Positions 36,950-54,791 of a stretch of DNA of 64,000 bases are shown here, piece after piece. Below the pieces are notes generated by a model. It was not told the DNA's origin, searched no databases, and was given only the letters and a program-made list of their open reading frames with translations. The stretch lies in assembly GCF_000150275.1 (NCBI RefSeq), contig NW_002060944.1, positions 5,741,102 to 5,805,101 of the forward strand, written 5' to 3'. The translations under genes were made by a program, and so were the position numbers. The DNA comes from Trichoplax adhaerens. Taxonomy: Eukaryota > Placozoa > Uniplacotomia > Trichoplacea > Trichoplacidae. Positions within the stretch are counted from its first letter, which is position 1; every line of letters begins with the position of its first letter.

Positions 36950-39900
36950 ATGACAACTGAAAACCAAGTTGTCCATGCCTTGAAAGAGATGATAGGAGGA
37001 AACTCCTTGCTTAAAGTGGGAAGAAATGTAAGTGATTGTCATCATACCGGGTTACTATAGTAAGGAAGTAATGCTATGATCGACTATGGTATCATTCTAA
37101 CTCTACTGTATGTGATAGAATAGCGGACTTGGATTAATTAACGGTCGACTGTGATAGTCATGTACCGTACATCTATTAATCTTATCTCTGGTGCTATCAA
37201 CCTTAAAAATTGAATGACTAGATTAAAGCATTGCCTCAAGCATCATGGTACAGTTATTTCAACCTTATCATGATATAAATTCAATCACCCCATTTATCGA
37301 CAAAGGCAAATACATCAGATAATCAATCATACTTTTATTTTATGCCAAGATATAAGATTTCGTTTTGTATTCTGTTACTTGTGTCATATACTGCAGATAA
37401 AGGCACCAAACCTAAACGAGGGTTGTAACCTTCAAATATAGCTACCGCCCTAGTCTGCTGTCAGATATGTCTTTCTCGATCCACTGACAAACAGTCGGAT
37501 TCCAGTACTGACTGACAATCTCTCATCGTCATGAGCTCATAGTAACTATAAGTCTTTTCTAGGCCAAACCACAAAATAGAAATCTTGCTGAAAACTCAAT
37601 CAATTTATGGCATAGCTACGTAAACATCAATACTTACATAATATTAGCTATTAAAACATACAGTACAACTGTCTAATATAAATTAGGGTCTGCTAATGGT
37701 GTAAATGCAGATAACGTCGATATCGCTAAAGTTTCAACATGTGTCACGACTATAATGTAAAATTTAATTTGCAATAATCTATAATCAAGGTTTCGCTTAC
37801 CTTGAAGGTATAGAGGAAAGATCAATTTCTACATTACTGTAGGCTACAGTACAATAGCATATGGCTAAACTTTATGCAATCTACAGTAAACAGTATGTGC
37901 TCGTACAAGGAAACAAATTAAGAATAAACGTTCAACTTCAAATGAATAAGTAAATAATTCCAATAGGAGTTATTTCCTTAGAAATCAAACCATTTTATTT
38001 CAAAAATAGAATCTAAAGTGATCTATTGGTTAAATAACCTGCTTATTGTACTAGATATCAATTAATCATCGATAAAGGAATAACTCTGACTTACTATACT
38101 GAAAATAGATATAGGTGTATGTTGCAATCTTGGTTTGGAAACATAAATTGTGATTGCTATCTATATAATCTATAGTAGTAGGCCCTATAACGTACGTACA
38201 TATTACTATTAGAATATGAGTATGCCTAAGTATGCCACCAAAAATAAACGAGTCTACAGAATTGCAAATTATCACATAGGAGTAACAAGAATATTCTAAT
38301 TCTGAAAACATCTATACTTTAAAACTTATATTGAAACGCAAATTAATCAGATCACCTTCAGCCCTAATTTCGGCTGTAACCAAATGACCTAATATTTGCA
38401 ATACCATTGCGTCTACCTACTATGGAATGAGATTACCATTTGAATAGGCGATGAAGACAAACCTTCTATATAATAGATTAAATCGTTTACACATTGTACA
38501 CAGTTATTCAATATGCACGCTCAGATTACGCACATGTACTGTATCTTATTGAAACCTCAGTCTAAATTTTCGTGTCATAGTTTCTATAACAAAAATTGAA
38601 AGTACTGTAGTCAATCTCCTGTGTGCTACTCACTATTTACATCAATTTAGTGCTTTATCATTTAATTTTCTGCAATTATTCAACCATCTTGATATTTATA
38701 TTCTATAAAATGTATACACTTATGTTTCTAGGGAAAAGCGCATTTTAGGCATTTTAGGCTAGCAAAAGGTAAGTTCAGAGTTCACGCAATTCATGTAATA
38801 CATAACAATGTAAGGAAATTAATTAATGTCAAGTAGTGCAAATTATAGAGAAATCTATAAGTGCAAAGTACGTACATCATCGAGAGAGTCGGTTTGACTT
38901 TTTTCTTATTTTCATACTGACTTTGATTTCTTAAATTTATAGACTTATCTGGCATCAGTTGGAGTTCTCCACGCAAAGATAAACAAGAAACTATAATCCT
39001 AGTTTCGCAAATGGATTCTCTATTATTAGGACAAAAAACAAAAGTTTTTCTAGCCAAACCAATGCCAGAATCAAAGGTTTCTTTCTTTTATTAATATATC
39101 AAAGTGATAACTCTACATCAAGATATAAACTAATTATTATTATTAATAAAACTATCGTCTTCTTTTTACGAGATAGACTCTGTCCTTCTCATTACTGTAT
39201 TCGGATAGTGAAGGCTTCCATCGTTCGCTAGATATAGTATGCCAAAAGCAACGAGAATTCGATATATGGATAATAGGATTACAACAATTAATCAATGGAA
39301 TCGACGATAAGTCAATTACAACAGAATTATTCCAAGATGCCAAGACAGAGTTAATAATTAATACAGAACAATCAGTAGACGATTTGGTAATACTTAGCTG
39401 ACCCTATATTGCATTTTCCATCATCCAGACATAATTTAGAAAATAAATAATTTAAAAATCTTCAAATTTTTTTAGGCCGAACTTGATCATTTAATCGTTC
39501 TTAATTCTGCACAAATTGATCAATCTGTCTTCGGTGTATACACCTGGGGAAGTGGAATAAACGGTGCATTAGGTCATGGAGAAGATATTGATATACCATC
39601 TCCTAGAGTTGTTGAGGCTTTGTTAGCATATAACATTAAAAGATTAGCTTGTGGCTTACATACAGTGTTCGCATTAAACGGTATATTTTGTAATAATGAT
39701 TTAACCTTATTGTACTTGATGTTTTACTACCTTTTGAAAATAATAATTAAGGCTTTACTTTCAAATATTCGAGCAGAAGATGGCAAGGTTTATTCCTGGG
39801 GCTTAGGGAAATATGGCATTTTAGGACAAGGAAATCTACGTAGTAGATTTGCACCCCTTAAGATAGCTAGTTTTAAAAGTAGTAACGTCATCGACATTTC

Positions 39901-41727
39901 CTGCCATGAATTACATGCCGCAGCTGTCACATGTTAGAAAGAGAGATTTTTACTTCGAATATATAAATATTCTTAAATATTATTCATGTTATTTTAACAA
40001 GGCTTGAGAAACTTATAAGCTGTCAAAAATTTTAGCTTCAGGTGAACTTTACACATGGGGTAAAGGTTCTGAAAATTTTAATCGCCTGGGATACTTATGC
40101 CAGAATAAGCAAACGAGTCCGGCTTTGGTTCATTCTCTTTCGGCATATACTATTTTCAGTGTTGCATGTGGATACAATCACACTTTGGGTTAGTACGTAT
40201 GAAAAATTTATTGTCCTTGAAACTATTGTGATCAACTGCAACGACATCCACATCATATCTGATCAAAACGTATATATACAATAATTACTAAATGAGTCTG
40301 TCTGCTAAGTTAGTCGTAATGTTAAATGTTAAGTACTTGTAGCTGTCGCACAACTAAAAATACTTATAGATACTATTACTAAAATTAATTAAAACACTTA
40401 TCAATTGCATCCTGATAGCTGTGACAAATACAGGTAGTGTATATTCGTTTGGCGATAACTCAAACTCACAATTAGGAGTTGGTGATACTGAGCCGTATGC
40501 CGAGCCTCAATTAGTCACTGTATTAAATGATGAAAACATTATCAAAGTTGCATGTGGTAAATATCATTCTGCTGCGCTATCAGGTATTGTATGATTAATT
40601 ATCGATGATAACGTAATACTATCAATACTATTTTAATTAAGCTACGTAAGCACTTATAACTTAAATTTAAATTTGGGTTTTACTTCAATTTCAATCTCTG
40701 TCCTAATTTTGTTTTAAATTACTTGATCAATCACAGCAAAAGGAAATTTATTTCTTTGGGGCCTTGGTGACGACGGCCAATTGGGTCTAGGTAATTATAA
40801 TCTTTCAACCGAACCCACTATACTTCATATAGGAGAAAAGAAAGCTAAAGTTATGGATGTTGCTTGCGGAGATCTCCATACATGCATACTGACAGGTATA
40901 CTTGTTACATTTAATATGCGAAACGAAATTTTTATGACAGCGATTTTCTGCAAAAATAGTATCTGTAAGCAACTGTAGTATAGACTTAAGCACCCAATCG
41001 TGTATCATCGTTCCTAAATAATGGAAATTTTTCTACATTCTTGTAGTCGGTGGCCTTGTCTACGCCTTCGGTAGTAATATTTATGGACAAATAGCTGCAC
41101 CGAGTATGAATAAATTTCACCTTCCTTACCGCATTAGTTTCAATACAAGTAAAAGATTTGTATCAGTGTCATGCGGATCTTTCCATTCCGCAGCTATTAC
41201 AGGTATTTTTATATTGCTAATAGACATAGACGTAATTTGACGTAATAATTTTAATCAAATACGCTTTCTGATCTATATGGAATTTCTAATGGAAATAGTT
41301 ACAAATAGTAAAATACTACTATTAGTTTAAAATTTCTCCATCCAATCTTACGTCGTTTCCTCGAAAATTTTTAATAATAGAAAACGGTAAATTATATGCA
41401 TGGGGACTGGAGACCGATGGAAGATTAGGCTTGGGGGATTGTAAACAAAGGTATAGTTATAAAGATACAGTTTTACTTAGCAGTCAGTTTTATATGTTCA
41501 AGGTAAACGTTTACTTTTATAAATACACAAGGAAACATTTTATAGCGCCACTTGTGATCATTAATTTTGATTATCCTATTTTGTGCAGATCTTCACCGAC
41601 GGAAGTGGAAGGATTTCGTGATAAGAAGATAGGTCGTATAGCCTGTGGTAGTAAACATACAGCAGCGCTGATAATTCTTTCAAGTTCTGCGGACAAAAAG
41701 TTCAAATCTAGTTGGCGAACTACATAA
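36950..41727 (+). CDS. PH-RCC1 protein (plant PRAF-like N-terminal half)
   Basis: Twelve exons: 36950-37027, 38732-38768, 38943-39076, 39177-39386, 39476-39680, 39777-39932, 40042-40188, 40419-40583, 40737-40895, 41047-41202, 41381-41450, 41589-41727, 551 aa with phases that fit throughout. Residues about 5-125 form a PH domain of the PRAF/PLC type: LLKVGRNGKAHFRHFRL, LLLGQKTKVFLAK, TLSFSLLYSD, RSLDIVCQKQREFDIWIIGL. From about 160 to the end follow seven RCC1 blades, each with a YTWG-, VYSWGLGKYG-, LYTWGKG-, VYSFGDNSNSQLG-, LFLWGLGDDGQLGLG-type strand and a GLHTV/YHSAA/DLHTC/SFHSAA/SKHTAA turn. It probably acts as a membrane-recruited RCC1 protein. GEF activity and lipid specificity cannot be read. 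There is no FYVE domain. Exon 2 is only 37 nt. Confidence 0.92.
37028..38731 (+). other. PH-RCC1 gene intron 1 (1.7 kb)
   Basis: AT-rich with a few TACAGTA words. No independent feature recognised. Confidence 0.55.
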
Positions 41728-42804
41728 AACGATACTTTATATATGAAACGAAATTAATTTTTTTACAATATAGTTTAAACTTTCATACTAAAACCGATTT
41801 TATCGAATATGATAGTAATATCATTTACACCTATATCTACTAACAAATTCATCACAAAGTACTCACACTTAGCAAAATTTATCTCTGTAAAGCTCTATAA
41901 TTAATGCCTTTCTTTATTTTAAGTATCTCAATCAAATTATCTACTCTGTGTTAGATATTATCGATATTTATCATTATTTGTACTAGTATTTATGAGCAAA
42001 TTTATTGCAAAGTACTAAAATCATTTCAGGTTTTTGAAAGCTAGAAGGAAAATTCTGGATTGAACACTATGCTTCATTGAGCAATTTTAATCAAACAATG
42101 AGATGAGCATATACTGTACATGCAATTGCAGTGTTGGCTAAACCAATTTCTTACTTCACTGTTTGCAGATACAGTAGTTTTGCTGTACATAAAATTTTAC
42201 TGTAAAATTCCAATTTTTGATCCATTACATTCAATAAATTTCAATGGGACAAAAGATAAATTACGTCGTATACCGTTTATATTTTTCGTACTATCTGTTT
42301 TATTATACATGTGGAATTAGTTTCGTTCGTTATTGACTCTTTTCAGGGAACAAAAGATTAACATGATATCACAGTCATACTGAGTAACAAAAGTTACATT
42401 ATACAGTAGTTTGATTCTCCAGCATCGATTGCAATCCATTCAAAACTTAAGACATGAACAAACGACGAACAATATTCGTCGTATAACTGTTATCGTACAT
42501 GTAAAATAAATCATGAAGACACCTGAATTTAAAGGTTATATGTCATCGTTTACTGTGTATAGAAATAATATTATCAAAGAACAGCACACATCAATTACGC
42601 CAAATATCCAGTTTGAATTTCCGGTAGTACAGCATATTAGTTTTTGCACAGTTCTTTGTAAATTAAATTTATTAATGATGAGCATTTGATTAGCGCATTT
42701 CCAATAAATTGAATTATATAGTACACTTTTAAAATGATAGCTCTAATGCAATATCATCTTATCACCAAATAAGTGTCACTACATTTATATTTCTTGCCCA
42801 TTAT
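41728..42804. other. 1.1 kb spacer between convergent PH-RCC1 and EIF4B
   Basis: Two 3' ends face each other. AT-rich, no recognised element. Confidence 0.6.
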
Positions 42805-45800
42805 TTACTCTTTTCTTTCATCATCTTCACCTTCACTTTCATCGCCGACCAAAGCCGCGAATTTACTTTCTTGACTAAATACCTACCCAATATTTAAGAT
42901 ACATGCTAACTTAGATGGCACTTCAAAATCTTAACGGTATACGAGTAAAATAATCATGTGTTACAATAATAAATATTAAAGAATTTGATATCTTCTAACC
43001 GGTTTCGGTGGTTCTTCGTACTTCTTAAGCTCCACAGGCCTATAGGGTTTCCTACCCCTACCACCTCCTCGACTTCCTCTGCCACGACCTCTACCACCAA
43101 ATCCTCTGGAGTTTCCATCACTGCTGAATCCATATCGTTTATCGCTACTTTTGTCATCTCGACTATTATCATCGTCCTGATCTTGATCTGCACTTGTTGT
43201 CTTATCAGCTGCTTCCTGATCATCGTCTTTACTCGTCTGATCTTTAGCAACAGCTAAGCGTTCTTCAATTTCTCGCTCTTTGGCTGCCGTATCAACCGGC
43301 CTGGCTGAACCAAAGATTGACGATGAACGGTTGACTTCTTCCTCTTTATTTTCTATAGGTTTTGATCGAGGTTTCAAATTGAGTGCCCGTCTTTGTGGTG
43401 CATCTAGAATTTTGTGATATTAACGGTTAAACAATTAAACAGTATTTACGGTTATTAGGTTAAATTGTAGCTGGTGACATCTATAGTAATACAGCAGATA
43501 TTCATATGAAGGCATAGTAGTCATATTAGGGTTATCCATTAACCTTTCTCTTTCTTTTCTTCGTAATCGCCCTGCTTAGTGTTATCGCTACTTTCAGCTC
43601 TTTCTGTATCTCTTCTCACAGAATCATTGTCCTCCCTTGATTGCCTACCACCATCTACATTATCAACATCATAATTACGTCTTTCGTCTCCATTTTCAAA
43701 TCTGGATGATCTAAAATTATCAAAGCCACGTCTTTTCCCGTCATCCCCATTATATCGTGAAGATCTACCTCCAAAACCACCTCTATCGTAGTTTCTTCTT
43801 CCGCGTCCGGAAGATTCAAAATCATTATATCTACGGTTTCCACTACCAAATCGATCTTCTCTTCCGCGAAAACTGCTCCCTCCATCATTGTATCGACTAC
43901 CAACACCAGCAAATCTGTCATCGTCACGATCATATTGTCTCCTATTCGATCGAAAGTCCTCTGTTGGTGGTCCGGCGCGTCTCCAATTATCGCTATCGGT
44001 GCTTCGTTCACCACGATCGTATCTATCATGATGTGATCCTCTACTCCCTCTGTCATTGAAATTATTTCTGTCATTATCACCTGTATGATTAGCGAAAAAC
44101 AAATGAATTACAAGGTCAATTTTTGACTTACCACATGAACTAACAAAACAACAAGACAAAGAGTACATACTAGATGGGAAAATACAAATATAGACAGTAT
44201 ATAAATAATAAATCGTTGTTAAGCATACGATGTTAAGATTTTTAAGACATAACTTTCGATATACAGTAATGATTTCATCAGTTAATGGATAAAAAAAATT
44301 TTATTTATTGTACTAATAATAATTAATCTTTTAATTAATTAGTCTATAAACCTTACCTCCAGCAATATCCACACGGATTTTACGATTTTTCAGTAACTAT
44401 ATGGGGTAAATGAATAGAAGATATAAGTTTTGTTTAGAGATATAGGATTACATATAGATTACTTTTTAATTAAAAATAATGAAAAAAATCATCAAGTTGT
44501 CAGTTATGATAACAACTATTTCCTTTGAATATGTCAAAACGGCATGACATACTGTATACGCGTTCAGTAATAGGGGAGAGTTATGTATTGTTAAGACCAC
44601 CATAATATACTGACGCGCGTATAGTTTAGTTAATGATCAGAAAGTCAAGTTGAAGGAATAAAGTACTTTAAAGATACAGTAGGTCTGTCAAATTAGCAAG
44701 ACGCCCATCATTTTGAATATTCGAATTCACCTGATCATTTAGTGACATCGCATTAACTAGTGATTCTAAATCTTCAAATTCGGTATATCCAAATCCTCTT
44801 GGTCTACCATCCGTTGTGCCTTTGGGTAAGCGAACAGAGTTTACCTACGTATAACGAAAATAGACAATCATTACTTGATTTATCACATCATTCCAATATC
44901 TACAAGTATCGTAAGAATCGATCTACAATGTCATTTATATTGAAGAGAAAGCATATATATTCCTCTTGTTAACAGAACATGACATTATATACGGTAGTCA
45001 ACGTTATACAATGTAATTAATTGGCTGCAAACTTCTATTCCCTATCACCATCACTACAGTAAGATGTTAACAAGATTACAAGTAAGGTAGTTGTGTATTT
45101 CAATCCATTATTTCTGATCAATGCGTAAGGTAATCAAGATGATGAAGTTCTACTTCACAGAATGTCAGATAGATACTGTAGTCGATCATTTGCAAAACAA
45201 GTAGAGTATATTGAACTGACCTTGCTATCCTTGAAGAATTGAGTAATATCTTCTTCAGTCACATCATAAGGAAGATTAGCAATGTAAGCAGTAAAAGGTG
45301 GCTTAGTAGGAAGTCTACTCCTATCGATACCAGCCAAGGCACGAGCAGCTTTTGGAGCTGTTGGTAGCATGGATGTATCAATGGTGGGCTGACTCCGCCT
45401 ATCTGTAAATGAACGATGATGACGACGATGGAAGATTAATTTTGTATCAAGATGTAGCCATTGAAATTGGTGAATAGTGTAGAAATGATGAATGTTAAAG
45501 AGTAGAGCACAATCGAGGGAGAAAAGTCCATTTCTAGCAGGTGCTAGAAGGATATGGATACTGTATAAGACTATTTTTTTCTATCTACCAAGTACGATAG
45601 ATAAGTATTTGAATATTTAATGCATAGCATCGCAATCCTAGATTATAAAGACTGCATCATGCCGTATCCAATTGATCGACATTGATGAGAAATTTGTAAT
45701 TGTACTGGTATGTATCTGAGTATAATAAATCAAGTTATTGTTGTACAACACAGTTTATAGGATAAAAATAGGCCTATCCACATGTCCAATCTAAGAAGGA

Positions 45801-46120
45801 AGTCGAACATGAAATGACCGGGTAGATAGAATCAAGTTTTGTCACCTTCATAACCACGGGAATCGTCTTTTTCAGACCAATCACTGGTTTTTCGTTGTGT
45901 TAGAATATTGGCAACTTTGCCATCATTTCCATCAGCAAGAAACTCGGTCAAATTGACCGTTTTGCCTTTCATTTTTTTGGATTTCTTGCCTATAAGATCA
46001 ATTTTTATGATTCATTACATATAATGTATCCAACAGACAAGGATAAAGTGAATTTATTAAATACAAGTCATTCATATTGATGAAATTGCTCGATCAACCT
46101 GATGCCGGTGTAGTAGCCAT
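42805..46120 (-). CDS. EIF4B: eIF4B, translation initiation factor
   Basis: Cytosolic RNA-binding stimulator of the eIF4A helicase in cap-dependent initiation. Eight exons 5'-3': 46099-46120, 45846-45989, 45221-45402, 44731-44844, 44357-44396, 43544-44080, 43022-43403, 42805-42874, giving 496 aa. The N-terminal KKMKGKTVNLTEFLAD block and LPTAPKAAR precede the RRM (RNP2-like YIANLP near residue 90, RNP1 RGFGYTEF at 132-139), then a long Asp/Arg/Tyr/Gly-rich self-association region. ALNLKPRS and SIFGSARPVDTAAKERE are eIF4B hallmarks. The C-terminus SKFAALVGDESEGEDDE matches the family end. Unlike vertebrate eIF4B it carries an RGG box (GRGRGRGSRGGGRGR) near the end. The donor of the penultimate exon is less certain because the frame also reads on to a stop at 42976. 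Confidence 0.94.
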
Positions 46121-46209
46121 CTTGACAATGTGCAGCGGAGAACAGTAGGGCGCCGTGGATTGTGGGTACTGCCACAGTGGATAGTGAGGGCATTCCAGTG
46201 GTCTTGGGG

Positions 46210-46330
46210 CAGTACAGTGCAAGTTGCAGTCCTGTACTGTGTACAAGACATTACAGTACAGTATACTGTAGGACAGTACAGTATACAGTACTGTAGTAAG
46301 TGTACTGTACACTGTACAGTATCGAAGTAC
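46210..46330. repeat. GTACAGTAC-type array near EIF4B start
   Basis: Overlapping CAGTACAGTATACTGTA and ACAGTACTGTAGTAAGTGTA words, about 90 bp upstream of the EIF4B start codon. Confidence 0.88.
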
Positions 46331-46814
46331 AGCACACCATGGTCGATTCACCATGGTCGTCCGTGACCCAGCCTAGCGGACGAGGTTAGCCTTGACGGTG
46401 TTGGACTAGGGTATCGTATGGTATTTTACTACTGACTGAGTACTACAGTAGCATCAAGAGCTCTGACATGGTCCGCGCCAGTTTAGCATGGTTGATTGGA
46501 AACCGGATGCTGGTTGTATCCATCATTTTTGCAGCTATTTTCAAGGTTACTCCAATTGATTCAATAATATCCTATCATGATTACGTTATACAGAAATGAG
46601 ACTGTGATTGAATCCACTTTCACTTCAAATAATCCTCTTTTGCAACAAGCTGGTTAGAATCACAAGAAAGGTCTTGACATAGTCGAGAGCGCTGCCGCTG
46701 AGTATTTACAGTATACACTATGTGGCTAGGGCACTTGCTAGCGTGCCAATGCTGTTGGTTGGTCTGTCCAGGTTAAGGTTGACAGTGCCACCATGGGCTA
46801 CTACAACACCACGG

Positions 46815-46868
46815 TACTGTACCAGTGACGGTACCAGTGACGGTACCAGTACCGGTACTAGTACCGTT
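46815..46868. repeat. 12-bp tandem repeat
   Basis: About four imperfect copies of a GGTACCAGTGAC-like unit drifting into GGTACCAGTACC and GGTACTAGTACC. Confidence 0.85.
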
Positions 46869-47224
46869 CCCGGTCCACCAAGGGACAGAACAGCGCCAAC
46901 CGTGTCGTCTGTACCTGCTGTACGTCTGTATCCAGGCCTGGCAATAAAAACACTTGCTGCCCATACAATACACTATCTTATGTATAGTACAGTAGCTAGA
47001 AGGGGCATACTTAAAAGACTATTCTTGCACAAAGGTCAATTGCGATAGTCAAAGTCCAACAATGTTGTCTAATTAATTAATTTTAAAAGCGTTGGCCAAC
47101 AACACCAACGACAAACATCGGAGAAATCTTGGCCATCGCTCTTCTACTCTTTGCAGTTTTCTTCTTTAGCCAGTGGCTGTACACGATATTGAAGTGTACA
47201 GCAGAACGATAGTACTATATTAAT

Positions 47225-52648
<5,424 letters not shown>

Positions 52649-54791
52649 AGTTCGACTCCTTAGACCTGCTTAGAGAATGCACAAAATCATGCTTAAACGT
52701 ATGGATGACTACAGTGTAATTTATTCATGAAAATGACGTGTTACTTTACTAATACATTTAGACAATACTGGATAGCAAATAAAATTTACTAATGATATTT
52801 CCGATATATATATATATATTGGCAAGAGATTGATCGATTTAAATTAATTGTATTGTATCCTTTCGGGTTGTAAGGGTATAGTAAAAATTTCTTATGTTGA
52901 ACAATTAAAATTTCGGAATATACGCGTATATGTATATACCTATAGATCTATATTTTGGATGTTACACGTTAAATTTCCCATGATCGCCTTATCTTGTACA
53001 ATCAAGGAGCAAATATCTATATTGATACTAACTGGATAAATTTAAATTTTAATATTACAAGGAATAGTGGAATGTTGCGTAAACATTCTTTTCATTTCAT
53101 TGGTAACAATAATAATCTGATGACAAAAAATTCAGCTGCATATGTATATTAGTAACTGCAACTTCTGCAATAGTATATATGTGTTCGTTGATCATAACAT
53201 AGTTGCTGTACTGCATTCTCTTTAATTTTTCCTATATATATATATATTTATTTAAAATTTTTTGTACCAAGCGGTCACAACATATATAATTCATCAAAAA
53301 CAATAAGTCTAAATCTGGTATCTTTCTACATGCTGAATCGTTTATAAAATATTCTAAATATAAACTCTAAGTGAAAATATAGCAACGACTGGTAACACTC
53401 AATTACTGCCTAACGTACCCCGTGCAGCTACAACGTACAATTCTTTTATATAATGTATAATTCTCTCAGCGATATTGGTATATTAAAGAGACGGTAGAAA
53501 ATCATTGGAAGTGGCATATTTAAATATGTGCTAGCTAACGATAAATACTTTATTAAACTATGCTACTAAGTATATCTCAAAATATGAGGTATCATTATTT
53601 AACTGATTATTACTCTTGTATTTTATAATTAATCGGAATAACGGGAAAAAGGTAAAACTTATACGTTTATTGTTCTACAATTGAAATCATGACTAAAAAT
53701 ATTCTGCTTGGACAGAAAAATTCAAGAATTTAATGCTTAGCTTTATTACATACAATTACTATGCGATACTTCCTCATTTTGGAGCTTAATGTCGATTGCA
53801 ACGTTAATTTTATGCTAATTATAATTTATCGTTTAAATAACAATTATATAAGTTTTACTATGATATATCATTTAATCGAGACAATGGGGACCTGAGTGAA
53901 GTCAAGGCGAACTATAACTAAGTTTTTCCTACTTATATGCTAGAACCTTGTAAGCAAATTCTATTCGATATCGTAGGTACAATAGTGAATATTCTTAGGC
54001 TCCAAAAAATTATAAGCTACTGCATTATGGACTAATATGGTACAGTATAATATATATTTTTAATTATATGAGCGAATTTTAATTTAATTTGATCCAGTAT
54101 CAAATTGCCTTGTTAGCGGAATTTAAAATACCGTCAAATTTCTCCGATTCTTTGCAATGGCTTATATTATATCCATAGTTGAGAATCTATATGTTAACAA
54201 GGTTTCCATTTCGAGATCAGTACATCCAAACGTAATATCTTAAAACTTAATTTGACCCAGTATTAAATTAATCACTTGCCCGAGGTAATACAGATAATAT
54301 TAATTTTCCCAAGCCTTAAGAGTAAAGTATGCGTGATGGCCTATGCTTACATTCACAGTTAATATAATTGGCAGCCCAAACGTCATAAAGATATATCAAT
54401 AATTACCCTAATTTAATACTAGTATATCCGACTTTATAACGAATTAGTATATGATCAAGCAATAAGCAATTAATATTTAATCAAGCTATTAATTGTTTGA
54501 ATAACCAATCAACAGTGATTGATAATATGATATCATCATCAATTACTGACATCTAGCGGCAATATGGCATGGAGAAAATGTTAAAAATAAAATAGAGTAG
54601 CATATGGTTGAAATTAACTAGTCTCTGACCAGTTGAACTAATCTGAATGTATTTGTTGTAAATCTATGCAGTAATTCGACTCGACTCTTCAGTTTAATAG
54701 TCGCCGTACTTTTAAGTACTTATCAGAAAAAAATTTATAAAATCAAGAGAATAACTGCAGTATTAGTGAAAAAGACGTAGAAAAAAGAAAT
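52649..54791. other. 2.1 kb spacer between FYVE-GOLD gene and SNX4
   Basis: Same-strand spacer with TA microsatellites near 52806-52820 and 53233-53250. Holds the SNX4 promoter by position. No gene recognised. Confidence 0.55.

Larger units (their letters stand above)
46121..47224. promoter_or_regulatory. 1.1 kb region between divergent EIF4B and FYVE-GOLD genes
   Basis: Should carry both promoters. Contains a GTACAGTAC array (46210-46330) and a 12-bp tandem repeat (46815-46868). The open frames over these repeats are repeat-derived. Confidence 0.45.

Noticed and set aside
46722-47048. 108-codon frame with SDGTSDGTSTGTST
   Set aside because: The repetitive part is the 12-bp tandem repeat in another guise. 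The remainder has no family match and sits in the EIF4B/FYVE-GOLD promoter region.
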